Assembly: GCA_910578275.1 (NCBI GenBank)
Contig: CAJTPR010000001.1
Location: 1 to 64,000 of the forward strand
Reading direction: 5' to 3'
From: an uncultured Bacteroidales bacterium
Lineage (GTDB): Bacteria; Bacteroidota; Bacteroidia; Bacteroidales; P3
Length of the DNA: 64,000 nucleotides
The notes below the pieces were generated by a model that was not told the origin of the DNA, did not search any database, and worked only from the letters and a program-made list of their open reading frames with translations. Position numbers and translations under genes: made by a program. Positions 32,447-41,483 of the stretch are shown piece by piece (positions within the stretch are counted from its first letter, which is position 1; each line of letters begins with the position of its first letter).

Positions 32447-34546
32447 ATGAAAAAGTTTTTAATTGCACCAAGCAGGCTCTTCGCCCTGACCGTCTTGACG
32501 GCGGCCGGCCTCCTGTCCGTAAGTTGCGAGCGCGAAGGCAACGGAAAGAAAGACGACGACCGGAATTTCGTTTCCCTCCAAATGGCAAGCGGAAACACCC
32601 AACAGGGACGTATCAAGTCGATCGACTTCGCCAAACAGGCCAAATTGCCCAAACGGCAAAGGCTCACCTATGTGGCTACCATCACGGCTCCCTTGGAACG
32701 CAAGGACCTGAGCTGGTCGGCTTCCTCCGTGGCCGTCAGGAACGACAATTCCGCCGAACGGAACCTGGTCTACATCACGTGGCACTCCAACCGCCAGGCG
32801 ACCGATCCGGCCACGGCCTGGGGGGGAGCGCTCGACCTCGTCGACATGACCGGCACGCCGGAACTGGAAGCCACCTACTTCAGCGATGAACTGAAATTCA
32901 ACCACGTCCTTGTCGCCGACCAGCGGCTTTTCCTTTCCTCGGCAAGTTCACGGACGGGCGGTACCGTCGCCCGTGCCGAAACGGACGAGTCCGGAACGAT
33001 CGTAGGCAGCGCCAGCGTGGCCTGCATCGGATTTCCCGGTTCCTCGGTAAACGCCGTGACCCGATACAACGCCGGAATGCTGGCCGTATCAGGACACAAC
33101 GGAACCTACGCCACGTTCCCGGCCAACATCGAGCCGCAGAAATACAACTACCTGCATCCTGAAAAAAACACGATAAAGCCCCTCAACGAAGCGTTCGGAA
33201 ACTTCGGCGGGAAATACGCCATCAGCAACGCCGCCAACGACAAGGCCTACGTGCTTCATGATGCCGGTGAAGGCGGCGTGATCATCCCCATGGACGGGAA
33301 CGAGATCCAGGTAGGGAAAACCCTGACCTCTTCCGCCAAGGTGGCCGAAATCTACGACGCGGAAACGAAACAATGGACGCTTTCCGGCACGCCGGCCAAC
33401 CATTACGGCAAGCACACGATGGCCGTTACCGACAAATATGCCTACGTGGCCTGCGGTTACAACGGCCTCAAAGGCATCGACCTGACTTCCGGAAGCACCG
33501 TCTTCGAAAAGAACCTGGCCACCATCGGCCTCTGCATCGAAGGGAATTTCCTCTACGCCGCCACCTCCATGGGACTTCGCGTCTATGAAATCCAGGAAAA
33601 CGGCGACCTGACGCTGTATGCTTTCGAAGTGGAATCCTACGACGAGAACACCGGCGCCCCCGCTTCCGACTATGCGGCCACGACCGGCACGGAAAAACGT
33701 CACTCGCCCAACTTCGTGGCCGTCGACGCGCAAACAGGCTACATCTATATCGCTTATGGCCAAAGCGGCGTACGCGTTTACAAGCTCGTCAAGGACACGG
33801 AAAACCCGGACACCCCGGTTCCGGGCATCAACATGGGCGGAGACATCGTCTGGGCGGAAGAAAACCTTGAAGGTTATTACGCATGGGGGGAAATATTCCA
33901 CGGTGAATCCGTCGAAGGTCCCGCCGATGAAGCCGGCCTTTCGTTCACCTACGACGGCCTGACTTTCAAGAACGACGCTTCCTATTATACGCACGCGGGC
34001 ACAAGCAAGATAAATTATACCTACGACAATTACCGCTTCTTCGCCAATTCGGCCAAACTGGCCAAATACCAGTTGGCGGCGACCTGGCCCACGTCTTCGG
34101 AAGACGGCCTGAGCACGCTCGAACCCATGGACGACGCGGCGGCCGTACGGCTCGGCCAGGGATGGAGAATGCCCACCAAGGAGGAATGGCAAGCGCTTAT
34201 CGCCTCTTGCCAGGTAGCGGAGGGAGAAAAGGACGGCAAACAAGGCCTCATTCTCACCGCTCCCAACGGCAACACGCTTTTCCTGCCCCGGACCGGCTAC
34301 TACAACGACAGGGGGCATCGCGACGCTTCCGGCTACTACTACTGGACCAGTTCGTTGAACGCCAGCAAGAAAAGGAATGCCGACACGCGCAAGGAAATGC
34401 CCGGAGGCTTCATCACCTGGGGTGAGGGCCGTCGCGAATGGTGCAGCGAATCGCTCGCCGACATGATCGATTTCTACTACGGTTTCAACGTGAACGGATA
34501 CGACCGTTCGTTCGGCATGAAAATCCGTCCCGTAAAAGACAAATAA
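32447..34546 (+). CDS. Lipoprotein with beta-propeller and C-terminal FISUMP domain (copy 2)
   Basis: A 699-aa tandem paralogue of the preceding gene: same lipobox region (GLLSVSC near residue 27, followed by EREGN in both), same propeller motifs (VYITWHSNRQAT, YAYVACGYNGLKGIDL, YIAYGQSGVRVYK) and the same FISUMP end (YYAWGEIF, LGQGWRMPTKEEWQALI, TLFLPRTGYY, YYWTSSL, KIRPVKDK). The middle of the FISUMP domain, where such proteins vary, differs most between the copies. This points to duplication followed by divergence of the exposed loop. Separated from copy 1 by the palindrome at 32371-32406. Confidence 0.75.
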   Translation: MKKFLIAPSRLFALTVLTAAGLLSVSCEREGNGKKDDDRNFVSLQMASGNTQQGRIKSIDFAKQAKLPKRQRLTYVATITAPLERKDLSWSASSVAVRNDNSAERNLVYITWHSNRQATDPATAWGGALDLVDMTGTPELEATYFSDELKFNHVLVADQRLFLSSASSRTGGTVARAETDESGTIVGSASVACIGFPGSSVNAVTRYNAGMLAVSGHNGTYATFPANIEPQKYNYLHPEKNTIKPLNEAFGNFGGKYAISNAANDKAYVLHDAGEGGVIIPMDGNEIQVGKTLTSSAKVAEIYDAETKQWTLSGTPANHYGKHTMAVTDKYAYVACGYNGLKGIDLTSGSTVFEKNLATIGLCIEGNFLYAATSMGLRVYEIQENGDLTLYAFEVESYDENTGAPASDYAATTGTEKRHSPNFVAVDAQTGYIYIAYGQSGVRVYKLVKDTENPDTPVPGINMGGDIVWAEENLEGYYAWGEIFHGESVEGPADEAGLSFTYDGLTFKNDASYYTHAGTSKINYTYDNYRFFANSAKLAKYQLAATWPTSSEDGLSTLEPMDDAAAVRLGQGWRMPTKEEWQALIASCQVAEGEKDGKQGLILTAPNGNTLFLPRTGYYNDRGHRDASGYYYWTSSLNASKKRNADTRKEMPGGFITWGEGRREWCSESLADMIDFYYGFNVNGYDRSFGMKIRPVKDK

Positions 34547-34556
34547 TAATTAATAT

Positions 34557-34564
34557 TATCTTTG
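34557..34564 (+). promoter_or_regulatory. -7 box of the two-component gene cluster
   Basis: TATCTTTG, a perfect match, 10 nt after the stop of the second lipoprotein gene and 79 nt before the kinase ATG at 34644. Confidence 0.65.
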
Positions 34565-34579
34565 CCTCTGAAAAGGAGT

Positions 34580-34610
34580 GGATACTGCCCGACCATATCG
34601 GGCAGTATCC
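34580..34610 (+). promoter_or_regulatory. 13-bp hairpin at the 5' end of the kinase mRNA
   Basis: GGATACTGCCCGA (34580-34592) pairs perfectly with TCGGGCAGTATCC (34598-34610) around loop CCATA. It lies only about 10 nt after the predicted transcription start. The downstream sequence is not a T-run, so it is better read as a leader stem-loop (stability or regulation) than as a terminator, though it may also stop transcripts from upstream. Confidence 0.6.
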
Positions 34611-34643
34611 ATGTATATCGAGGCTTATTTATCAGATTCGATC

Positions 34644-37600
34644 ATGTCAAACAAGTCGTCATATCCTTGTTTCCCGAACCGGGCCGTAGCGTTCTTCGCC
34701 TGTGTTCTCCTTTTGCCTTTCATGTTTTCCCCGACGGCTTTCGGGCAACAACAGGAACGCCGCCGTCTGGGCGTAATCAACGCCTACCACGAATCGGCCC
34801 CATGGGTAAAGGACGTTTTCCTGTCGGTGACCATGAGCCTGTCGGACAGGAACGATGTCATCATCGACCCCATCTACATGAACGCCACGCTCATTACCGA
34901 CCAGGATTATTTCGACCGCACCGTGGACGGCGTGTTCAGGCACTTCAGCGACCAGAAACCCGACTACCTGTTGCTGTTGGGCGGCATGACCGTCGCCCTG
35001 CGCGACCGCATCGTCGAGGAATGGGGCGACATTCCTTTCGTCCTTGTCTCCAAGACGGACATTTTCGGACCACCGGCCTATTATTTCACCAGCGACACGG
35101 CGCTTTGTCCTCCCGAACTGCTCCGCCCCATCGAGGATCTCCGTGGCACATACAACTTCACGTTCATCCAATATCCCGACCTCTACGGCCCTACCACCGA
35201 CATGTTGATGCGCATGCAACCCAAGACGCGCAAGGTCGTCATGCTCTCGGATGCCAGCTACCATAACCGTCACGTGGCGTTGCAAACGAAAAAATACATT
35301 GCCGAAAACTACCCGAAAGTCGCCTACGAGTGGCTTATCAGCAAGAACGAGAACGATTCGGCCATGCAGGCCCGGCTGATGAAATACAATCCCGAGATAG
35401 GACTGATACTTTGCTCTTGGTTCTATGGACGCACGGGCGTGCTCGGCAACCAGGAAATCCTCTCCGGAGGCGTAAACCTGATTCCTTCCGTCAAACAACC
35501 CGTCTTCACGCTCCGCGAATCCTACCTGCAGGACGACGGCGCCATCGGAGGCGTTTTTCCCGACTACGAGCAAGTCAGCCATGCGGTCATATCGGCCGTC
35601 AACAAAATGCTGGACGGATTTCCCATGCGCGGCATACCGTTCGTGTACGCCAGCGACTTGCACACCCAACCGAAAGTCGATTACATGATCCTTGAAAAGA
35701 ACAGGATCCCCGCAAGCCTGTGTCCTGAAAACACCCTGTTCATCAACAGGCCGCCCACTTTCTTCGAAAAATACAAATGGCATATCATATTAGGCAGCGT
35801 CGTCTTGTTCTTCATCGCCATCCTCATCGCTTTCCGCATCATCCTGCAACAACGGAAAATCAGGATACTGCGGCGATACGACACGTTGCTTGCCAACATG
35901 CCCATCGGATACACGCAAGGCCGGATCCTCTTCGCGAAAGACGGAAAGGTCTCGGACTTGGAATACCATTCCGGAAACAAGGCCTTCGTGGAACTGCTGG
36001 AGGAAAATTCCATTCCCGGGAAACCGGACAAGCTTTTTCCCGAACCGTACATCGCCGGCCACACGTCCGAACTCCTGGAACAAAAGCGCCCCTGCATCTT
36101 CACCTACCATTTCAAACGGACCGACCGTTATTTCTCTTTCGTGCTTTGCCTGACCGAATCCGACCTCGACGACAGGAACATGGATGGAAACCGGAACGTG
36201 GACCTGTTCGCCATCGACGTGACCGAACGCAGCAAGGCCGAAAAGGATTTGCGGAAACTGTCCGACAAGATGGAACTGACCTTGCAACTGGCCCGCATCG
36301 TGCCTTGGTCCTGGGACTTGCAAAGCCACGAAATAACCTGCGACGCGCATTCCATCATGCGCAACCCGGACAACAACCGCAAACACAGGTCGAAATCCAA
36401 CAACATCATCACGATGAAGGAAGACGACCTTTTCGAACGCATCCACCCCGAAGACAAGCCCAAGGTCCTCGCCGTCTATACGGATCTCCTGCAGAACAAG
36501 ACACAATATGTCAGAACAGAATTCCGCGTTTACAATGCCAAGAAAAACACGGCCAAGACGGAATGGTTCGAAATCAACGCCATCATCTCCGAAAAGGACG
36601 CGGACGGGAATCCGTCGCACCTTTCCGGTTCGTTGCTCGTGATCACCGAACGCAAGCAACAGGAAATAGCGCTTATCGAAGCCCGCGAACAGGCGCAGGA
36701 ATCCGACCGCATGAAATCGGCTTTCCTGGCAAACATGAGCCATGAGATACGTACGCCGCTGAACGCCATCGTCGGCTTCTCGGGCCTTTTGAGCAAGACC
36801 GACGATCCGGTGAAGAAACAGAAGTTCGTCGACCTGATCGAAAGCAACAACAGCTTGCTGCTGCAACTTATCAGCGACGTGCTGGATCTGGCCAAGGTGG
36901 AATCGAACACGCTCGAATTCTATTACCAGACAGTGGACTTGAACGAACTGATGAGCAAGATCGAGCAATCCATACGGTTCAAGGTAAAAGACGGCGTGGA
37001 ACTGCGCTGCTCGTCGGGTGCGGAAAACTGTATCATAGAAACGGAACCGAACCGGCTTGCCCAGTTGATCAACAACCTGCTCACCAATTCCTGCAAGTTC
37101 ACCACGCAAGGACACATCGAATTCGGCTACGAGATGCAGGGCAAGAACATCTATTTCTACGTGAAGGACACCGGAATCGGAATTTCGTTCGAGAACCAGC
37201 AAAAGTTGTTCCAACGCTTTTCCAAGCTCAACAATTTCGCCCAAGGAACGGGCCTGGGCCTTTCCATCTGCAAGGGCATCGTGGAGAAAATGGGCGGTTG
37301 CATCGGCGTGGTGTCTTCGGGAGAAGGCAAAGGCAGCAAGTTCTGGTTCACCATCCCGTTCAAACCCGAGCAAAAGGAACAGGAAACCCGGACAGAGACG
37401 CCCGCCACCGTCGGGGACCAAACCGCCGCAAACCAAGAACTGACGGTTCTCATCGCTGAGGACAACGAGAGCAACTACATGCTTTTCCAGTCGATACTGG
37501 AACCCGGATACAAGTTGATTCATGCCTGGGACGGCGTGCAAGCCGTATCCATGTTCAAGGAACACGCCCCGCAGGCCATCCTCATGGACATCGGAATGCC

Positions 37601-37802
37601 CAACATGGACGGTTACGAGGCGACCAAGGAAATCCGCAAGATCTCGCAAACGGTTCCTATCATCGCCGTGACCGCATTCGCGTTCGCCTCCGACAAGAAC
37701 AAGGTTCTGGCCAGCGGCTTCAACGGCTATATCGCCAAGCCCATAAACGCCGACAACCTGCTCAAGGAACTCGAGTCGGTACTGGGGAAGAAATCATCAT
37801 GA
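34644..37802 (+). CDS. Hybrid sensor histidine kinase with periplasmic binding-protein-like sensor
   Basis: A 1052-aa membrane kinase. Signal peptide 1-34; residues about 38-370 form a periplasmic ABC-substrate-binding-like sensor (LGVINAYHESAPWVKD, YLLLLGGMTVALRDR); transmembrane helix about 379-400; one or two PAS domains (about 415-690); HisKA with phospho-acceptor His700 in NMSHEIRTPL; HATPase with DTGIGISFENQQ and GTGLGLSICKGI; and a C-terminal receiver with Asp982 in LMDIGMPNMDG. Start chosen at 34644 so the signal peptide is N-terminal. No DNA-binding domain follows the receiver. It heads a three-gene signalling cluster beside the polysaccharide operon. Confidence 0.88.
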   Translation: MSNKSSYPCFPNRAVAFFACVLLLPFMFSPTAFGQQQERRRLGVINAYHESAPWVKDVFLSVTMSLSDRNDVIIDPIYMNATLITDQDYFDRTVDGVFRHFSDQKPDYLLLLGGMTVALRDRIVEEWGDIPFVLVSKTDIFGPPAYYFTSDTALCPPELLRPIEDLRGTYNFTFIQYPDLYGPTTDMLMRMQPKTRKVVMLSDASYHNRHVALQTKKYIAENYPKVAYEWLISKNENDSAMQARLMKYNPEIGLILCSWFYGRTGVLGNQEILSGGVNLIPSVKQPVFTLRESYLQDDGAIGGVFPDYEQVSHAVISAVNKMLDGFPMRGIPFVYASDLHTQPKVDYMILEKNRIPASLCPENTLFINRPPTFFEKYKWHIILGSVVLFFIAILIAFRIILQQRKIRILRRYDTLLANMPIGYTQGRILFAKDGKVSDLEYHSGNKAFVELLEENSIPGKPDKLFPEPYIAGHTSELLEQKRPCIFTYHFKRTDRYFSFVLCLTESDLDDRNMDGNRNVDLFAIDVTERSKAEKDLRKLSDKMELTLQLARIVPWSWDLQSHEITCDAHSIMRNPDNNRKHRSKSNNIITMKEDDLFERIHPEDKPKVLAVYTDLLQNKTQYVRTEFRVYNAKKNTAKTEWFEINAIISEKDADGNPSHLSGSLLVITERKQQEIALIEAREQAQESDRMKSAFLANMSHEIRTPLNAIVGFSGLLSKTDDPVKKQKFVDLIESNNSLLLQLISDVLDLAKVESNTLEFYYQTVDLNELMSKIEQSIRFKVKDGVELRCSSGAENCIIETEPNRLAQLINNLLTNSCKFTTQGHIEFGYEMQGKNIYFYVKDTGIGISFENQQKLFQRFSKLNNFAQGTGLGLSICKGIVEKMGGCIGVVSSGEGKGSKFWFTIPFKPEQKEQETRTETPATVGDQTAANQELTVLIAEDNESNYMLFQSILEPGYKLIHAWDGVQAVSMFKEHAPQAILMDIGMPNMDGYEATKEIRKISQTVPIIAVTAFAFASDKNKVLASGFNGYIAKPINADNLLKELESVLGKKSS

Positions 37803-37830
37803 TACAAAACCGCCGAAAAAAACACACACG

Positions 37831-38496
37831 ATGAATAACGATCAATTAAAGTCATTTTTCGACAACATCCGCACACCGCTCAGCATGATTGTGGACTATG
37901 CCAAACGCATTGCCGGTACCGAAGACAAGAACATGCGGAACTTGTATGCCGAAACCATAGAAAGCAACAGCAAGCTCATCAACCAGTTGTTGCAGCTTTT
38001 CCAGACGCAGATGGAAAACGGCAGCACGACGCCTTCCACACCGGCACCCGCGGCGCCCGCCCCCCGACCGGAACCGGTTCCCGGCCCCGTCTCCGCTCCC
38101 GCGCCCGCCCCTGCCGCCAAACCCGCACCGAAACCCGCCGGTCCCAAGCCGCTCATCCTCGTGGCAGAAGACAACGACAACAATTACTTCCTCTTGCATG
38201 CCATGCTGGAAGACGATTACGAATTGCTCCATGCCCACGACGGCCTGGAAGCCATCGAAATGTTCAAGCAGCATAATCCCCGTCTTATCCTGATGGACAT
38301 CAGCATGCCCAACATGGACGGCTACGAGGCGACCAAGGAAATCAGAAAAATCTCGGAAACGATACCCATCATCGCCGTGACCGCCTACGCGTTCGCCTCG
38401 GACAAGGAACGGATCATGAACATCGGTTTCAACGGCTATATTTCCAAGCCTATCAATCCCGTGAAACTGGAAACCGAAATAACCAACGTCCTCTAA
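37831..38496 (+). CDS. Response regulator with degenerate HisKA-like N terminus and Pro-rich linker
   Basis: A 221-aa protein. Residues 107-221 are a full receiver: acidic pair in VAEDND, phospho-acceptor Asp156 in LMDISMPNMDG, conserved Thr and Lys in AVTAYAF and ISKPINP. This receiver is strikingly close to that of the upstream hybrid kinase. Residues 8-55 (SFFDNIRTPLSMIVDYAKRI...ESNSKLINQLL) follow the kinase's HisKA helix pair but lack the four residues MSHE that contain the phospho-histidine. Residues about 66-105 are Pro/Ala repeats. It looks like a hybrid kinase whose ATPase domain was replaced by a linker. No output domain. Starts 28 nt after the kinase. Confidence 0.82.
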   Translation: MNNDQLKSFFDNIRTPLSMIVDYAKRIAGTEDKNMRNLYAETIESNSKLINQLLQLFQTQMENGSTTPSTPAPAAPAPRPEPVPGPVSAPAPAPAAKPAPKPAGPKPLILVAEDNDNNYFLLHAMLEDDYELLHAHDGLEAIEMFKQHNPRLILMDISMPNMDGYEATKEIRKISETIPIIAVTAYAFASDKERIMNIGFNGYISKPINPVKLETEITNVL

Positions 38497-38511
38497 TCCG
38501 ACATACCCGAC

Positions 38512-40608
38512 ATGGTCTTGAAAAAGAAGCTTTTCCCGATCCTGCTTTTCGGCCTCCTGCCTTGGGGCATGCTACGGGCTGACGAAAAGGAGGACATTGC
38601 CGGAAAGTTGTTGGAAGAACTGCACCAAACTTCCGAGGCGAAGGACAGCATAAAGATCCTGTACGACCTTTATGACGTTTCTTCCCGTCGCACGCAGATG
38701 CAGTACGGCTGGCAATTGCTTCACACGGCCATGCGGTCGGGCGACTACGAAACCGAGATGGCCATGCTCATGCAGCTGTCCATCCTCTATGCCAATACGG
38801 ACAGCGTGTTGTCGTATCTGGCAAACGCCGCGAAGAAACTGCCCCCATCGGACGAGAAAAAGGAATGCGAGGTTTTCCTGCAGTTGCAGATTATCGGCTT
38901 ACATGCGAAACAGTCCGCCCAGCAACAGCAACAGGCCACCGACTTCATCAACCGGCTCGAAGTCAAGGATAACGATGATATTTTTTGCAAAATCCTGAAA
39001 ATCAATACACTTTGCATCTATTTGAGTTATACGTCCAACGGAATCCTGTACACGGAATACATGGAACAGTTGGAATCGCTCATCAAGCAATTGCCCCCCC
39101 GGCTCTATGCCTTGCGTAACCTGTTCTACACCCGTTCGGCCATCGTGTACACGGCAAACGACAATTACGCCAAGGCCATCCGTGCCGACAAGGAATTGCT
39201 GCACATCATCAGGAACCTTGAACGCAAATACGGCGAAATGGGGCGGATATACCGCAATTACGACGTGAACTACTATCTCTGCTACCGCCGTATCCTGAGC
39301 AACTATCCGGGCTTGACGCGACAGGAAATCGAAGATTATTACCACAAGGCCATGGCCATCTGCAAACGGAACATGGACACAAGGAACGATGCCGAGCAGA
39401 CGCCCCGCATCCACGCCTTCTACCTGTTCGCCACCCGGCACTACAAGGAGGCCATCCCCTATATCCAGAAATGCCTCGACAGCGACCTGACGCCGGCAAA
39501 CCGCCGGAAAATGCTCCAGATGCTCCGCGACGCGGCCGGCATAACAGGCAACGACGCCTTGCTGCTGGAAGCCCTCAAGGAGTACAACGTATTGCTGGAA
39601 GACCACCTGAACAAGAAATCGGACGAATTTTTCCGTGAACTGCAGATCCGCTATGACGTGGAGTCGCTCAAGTCACGGAACGCCAGCCTGGAAGTCCAGA
39701 AGCAACAGAACGAGCTCCTGAACAACCGCCGTATCGTCGGCATCGCGCTTCCGGCACTGGCCATCGTCCTGGTTCTGCTCATCGTGGCCGTGATACTCTA
39801 CTATCGTTCCCGCAAACTGGCTTCCCACCTGCAACATTCCAGCGACACCCTTATCCGTGAACGGGACATGCTCAACCAGGCCCAGACCGAACTGGTCATC
39901 GCCTACAAGCGTGCCGAAGAGGCCAACCGCGCCAAGAGCGAGTTCTTGCACAGCATGAGCCATGAAGTACGCACGCCGCTCAATTCCATCCTGGGATTCT
40001 CGCAACTCATCGTGAAGAAGATTCCCGAAGAATTGCAGGGACAGTTGGGCAACTTCGCCAATCTGGTAAAGATCAACACCGATTATCTGGTCACGCTCAT
40101 CAACGACATCCTGGACATCGCCTCGATCGAAAGCAACGAAATGGCGTTTCCCCAGACCCAGGACGTTTCCATACACACGCTTTGCAAGAACGCGATAAGC
40201 GAAGTCTCGGAACGTGTCAAGGAGGGCGTGGATTTACGCTTCGACACTTCCAATCCCGACATCGAGATCACCACCGACAGGGCGCACGTGGAACAAGTGC
40301 TGGTGAACCTGCTCAGCAACGCCGCCAAGTTCACCAAACAAGGCAGCATCACGCTGAACTACTATTTCAAAGGTCTCAACAAACTCGTTTTCGAGGTTTC
40401 CGACACAGGCATCGGCATTCCCGAAGGCAAGGAAGAAGTGATTTTCGACCGTTTCGTGAAGTTGGACTCCTTCTCGCAAGGTTCCGGCCTGGGACTTTAC
40501 CTGAGCAAGCAGCTGGCCTTGCGTCTGGGCGGGGAACTGTACGTGGATCCAAACTATCGCGAAGGAGCCCGCTTCTGCTTCACCATTCCCGTTTCCCCGA
40601 AGAATTAA
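38512..40608 (+). CDS. TPR-containing sensor histidine kinase
   Basis: A 698-aa membrane kinase: signal peptide (1-23), a periplasmic all-helical region about 25-400 with TPR-like repeats (DYETEMAMLMQLSILYANTD; DNYAKAIRADKELLHIIR), a transmembrane helix about 405-430, a coiled linker, HisKA with His484 in SMSHEVRTPLNS, and HATPase with LVNLLSNAAKFT, DTGIGIPEGKE and GSGLGLYLSKQ. No receiver, so it could phosphorylate the stand-alone receiver of the preceding gene (15 nt upstream). Converges on prmA. Confidence 0.87.
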   Translation: MVLKKKLFPILLFGLLPWGMLRADEKEDIAGKLLEELHQTSEAKDSIKILYDLYDVSSRRTQMQYGWQLLHTAMRSGDYETEMAMLMQLSILYANTDSVLSYLANAAKKLPPSDEKKECEVFLQLQIIGLHAKQSAQQQQQATDFINRLEVKDNDDIFCKILKINTLCIYLSYTSNGILYTEYMEQLESLIKQLPPRLYALRNLFYTRSAIVYTANDNYAKAIRADKELLHIIRNLERKYGEMGRIYRNYDVNYYLCYRRILSNYPGLTRQEIEDYYHKAMAICKRNMDTRNDAEQTPRIHAFYLFATRHYKEAIPYIQKCLDSDLTPANRRKMLQMLRDAAGITGNDALLLEALKEYNVLLEDHLNKKSDEFFRELQIRYDVESLKSRNASLEVQKQQNELLNNRRIVGIALPALAIVLVLLIVAVILYYRSRKLASHLQHSSDTLIRERDMLNQAQTELVIAYKRAEEANRAKSEFLHSMSHEVRTPLNSILGFSQLIVKKIPEELQGQLGNFANLVKINTDYLVTLINDILDIASIESNEMAFPQTQDVSIHTLCKNAISEVSERVKEGVDLRFDTSNPDIEITTDRAHVEQVLVNLLSNAAKFTKQGSITLNYYFKGLNKLVFEVSDTGIGIPEGKEEVIFDRFVKLDSFSQGSGLGLYLSKQLALRLGGELYVDPNYREGARFCFTIPVSPKN

Positions 40609-40632
40609 TGGTTACCCCGTCCTTGCGGACAC

Positions 40633-41481
40633 CTATTTCTTGATGAACTTCATCGCCGTCCAATCATCCTGGACAAGATGTTCCTGATAGAAAAGCCTGT
40701 GCGTGTTGCAAGCCTGTTCGATGATTTCCATGTCCTGGCGGTAGAAACCGCTCAGATAAATGCTGCCGCCCGTGTCCAGCACGGAAGAATAGGCACCCAT
40801 GTCGCCCGTGAGGATATTGCGGTTGATATTGGCCAACACACGATCGAAACGCAGGCCGGCAAGCCATCCCGCATCCCCCATCTTGACCGTGAACGGGCAA
40901 GGAGCCGATTCCGAGAAACCGTTCGCCCGCACGTTCTCCAGCGCATTGCGGTAGGCCCATTCGTCCACATCGATGCCCGTCACGCTCCTGGCACCCTGCA
41001 TGGCCGCCAATAGGCCCAACACGCCCGTCCCGCAGCCCATGTCCAACACATCCTCCCCTGCCGGGGGGAATTTCTCCAAAAAACGGATCATGAGCGCCGT
41101 GGTGGGATGATGAGCCGTTCCGAACGACATCTTGGGCTCTATGAGAATGTCGTACTTCACCTCATGCAAGGGTTCATGGAACGGGGCACGGACAAAGCAG
41201 AAATCGCCGAAACGCACCGGCTGATAGGAACTCTCCCAGACCGCGTTCCAGTCACGGTCTTCGATTACCGTGTCCGTACGTTCCCGAACAGGGCCGTATT
41301 CGTCCAGGACGGCATCGATGGCCGCCTTGTTATCCATATAAGCCGGTTTGGAGATATAGGCCGTCACCTCGTCCTGCCCGGTCTCGAAACTCTCACATCC
41401 CGCCTCTCCCAAGGCGGCGATGCACAAATCAAGGTTGTCCTGCCCCAAGGCATGAGCAAAACGCACGGACACGTAATCCAT
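40633..41481 (-). CDS. prmA: Ribosomal protein L11 methyltransferase
   Basis: Trimethylates ribosomal protein L11 with S-adenosylmethionine. The 282-aa enzyme has an N-terminal L11-recognition domain and a class I methyltransferase domain: KMSFGTAHHPTT near residue 115, motif I VLDMGCGTGVLGLLA near 145, GIDVDEWA near 168 and ANINRNIL near 213. tpiA ends 2 nt before its ATG. Last gene of DUF1599-BT_3928-tpiA-prmA. Confidence 0.94.
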   Translation of the reverse strand: MDYVSVRFAHALGQDNLDLCIAALGEAGCESFETGQDEVTAYISKPAYMDNKAAIDAVLDEYGPVRERTDTVIEDRDWNAVWESSYQPVRFGDFCFVRAPFHEPLHEVKYDILIEPKMSFGTAHHPTTALMIRFLEKFPPAGEDVLDMGCGTGVLGLLAAMQGARSVTGIDVDEWAYRNALENVRANGFSESAPCPFTVKMGDAGWLAGLRFDRVLANINRNILTGDMGAYSSVLDTGGSIYLSGFYRQDMEIIEQACNTHRLFYQEHLVQDDWTAMKFIKK

Positions 41482-41483
41482 GG

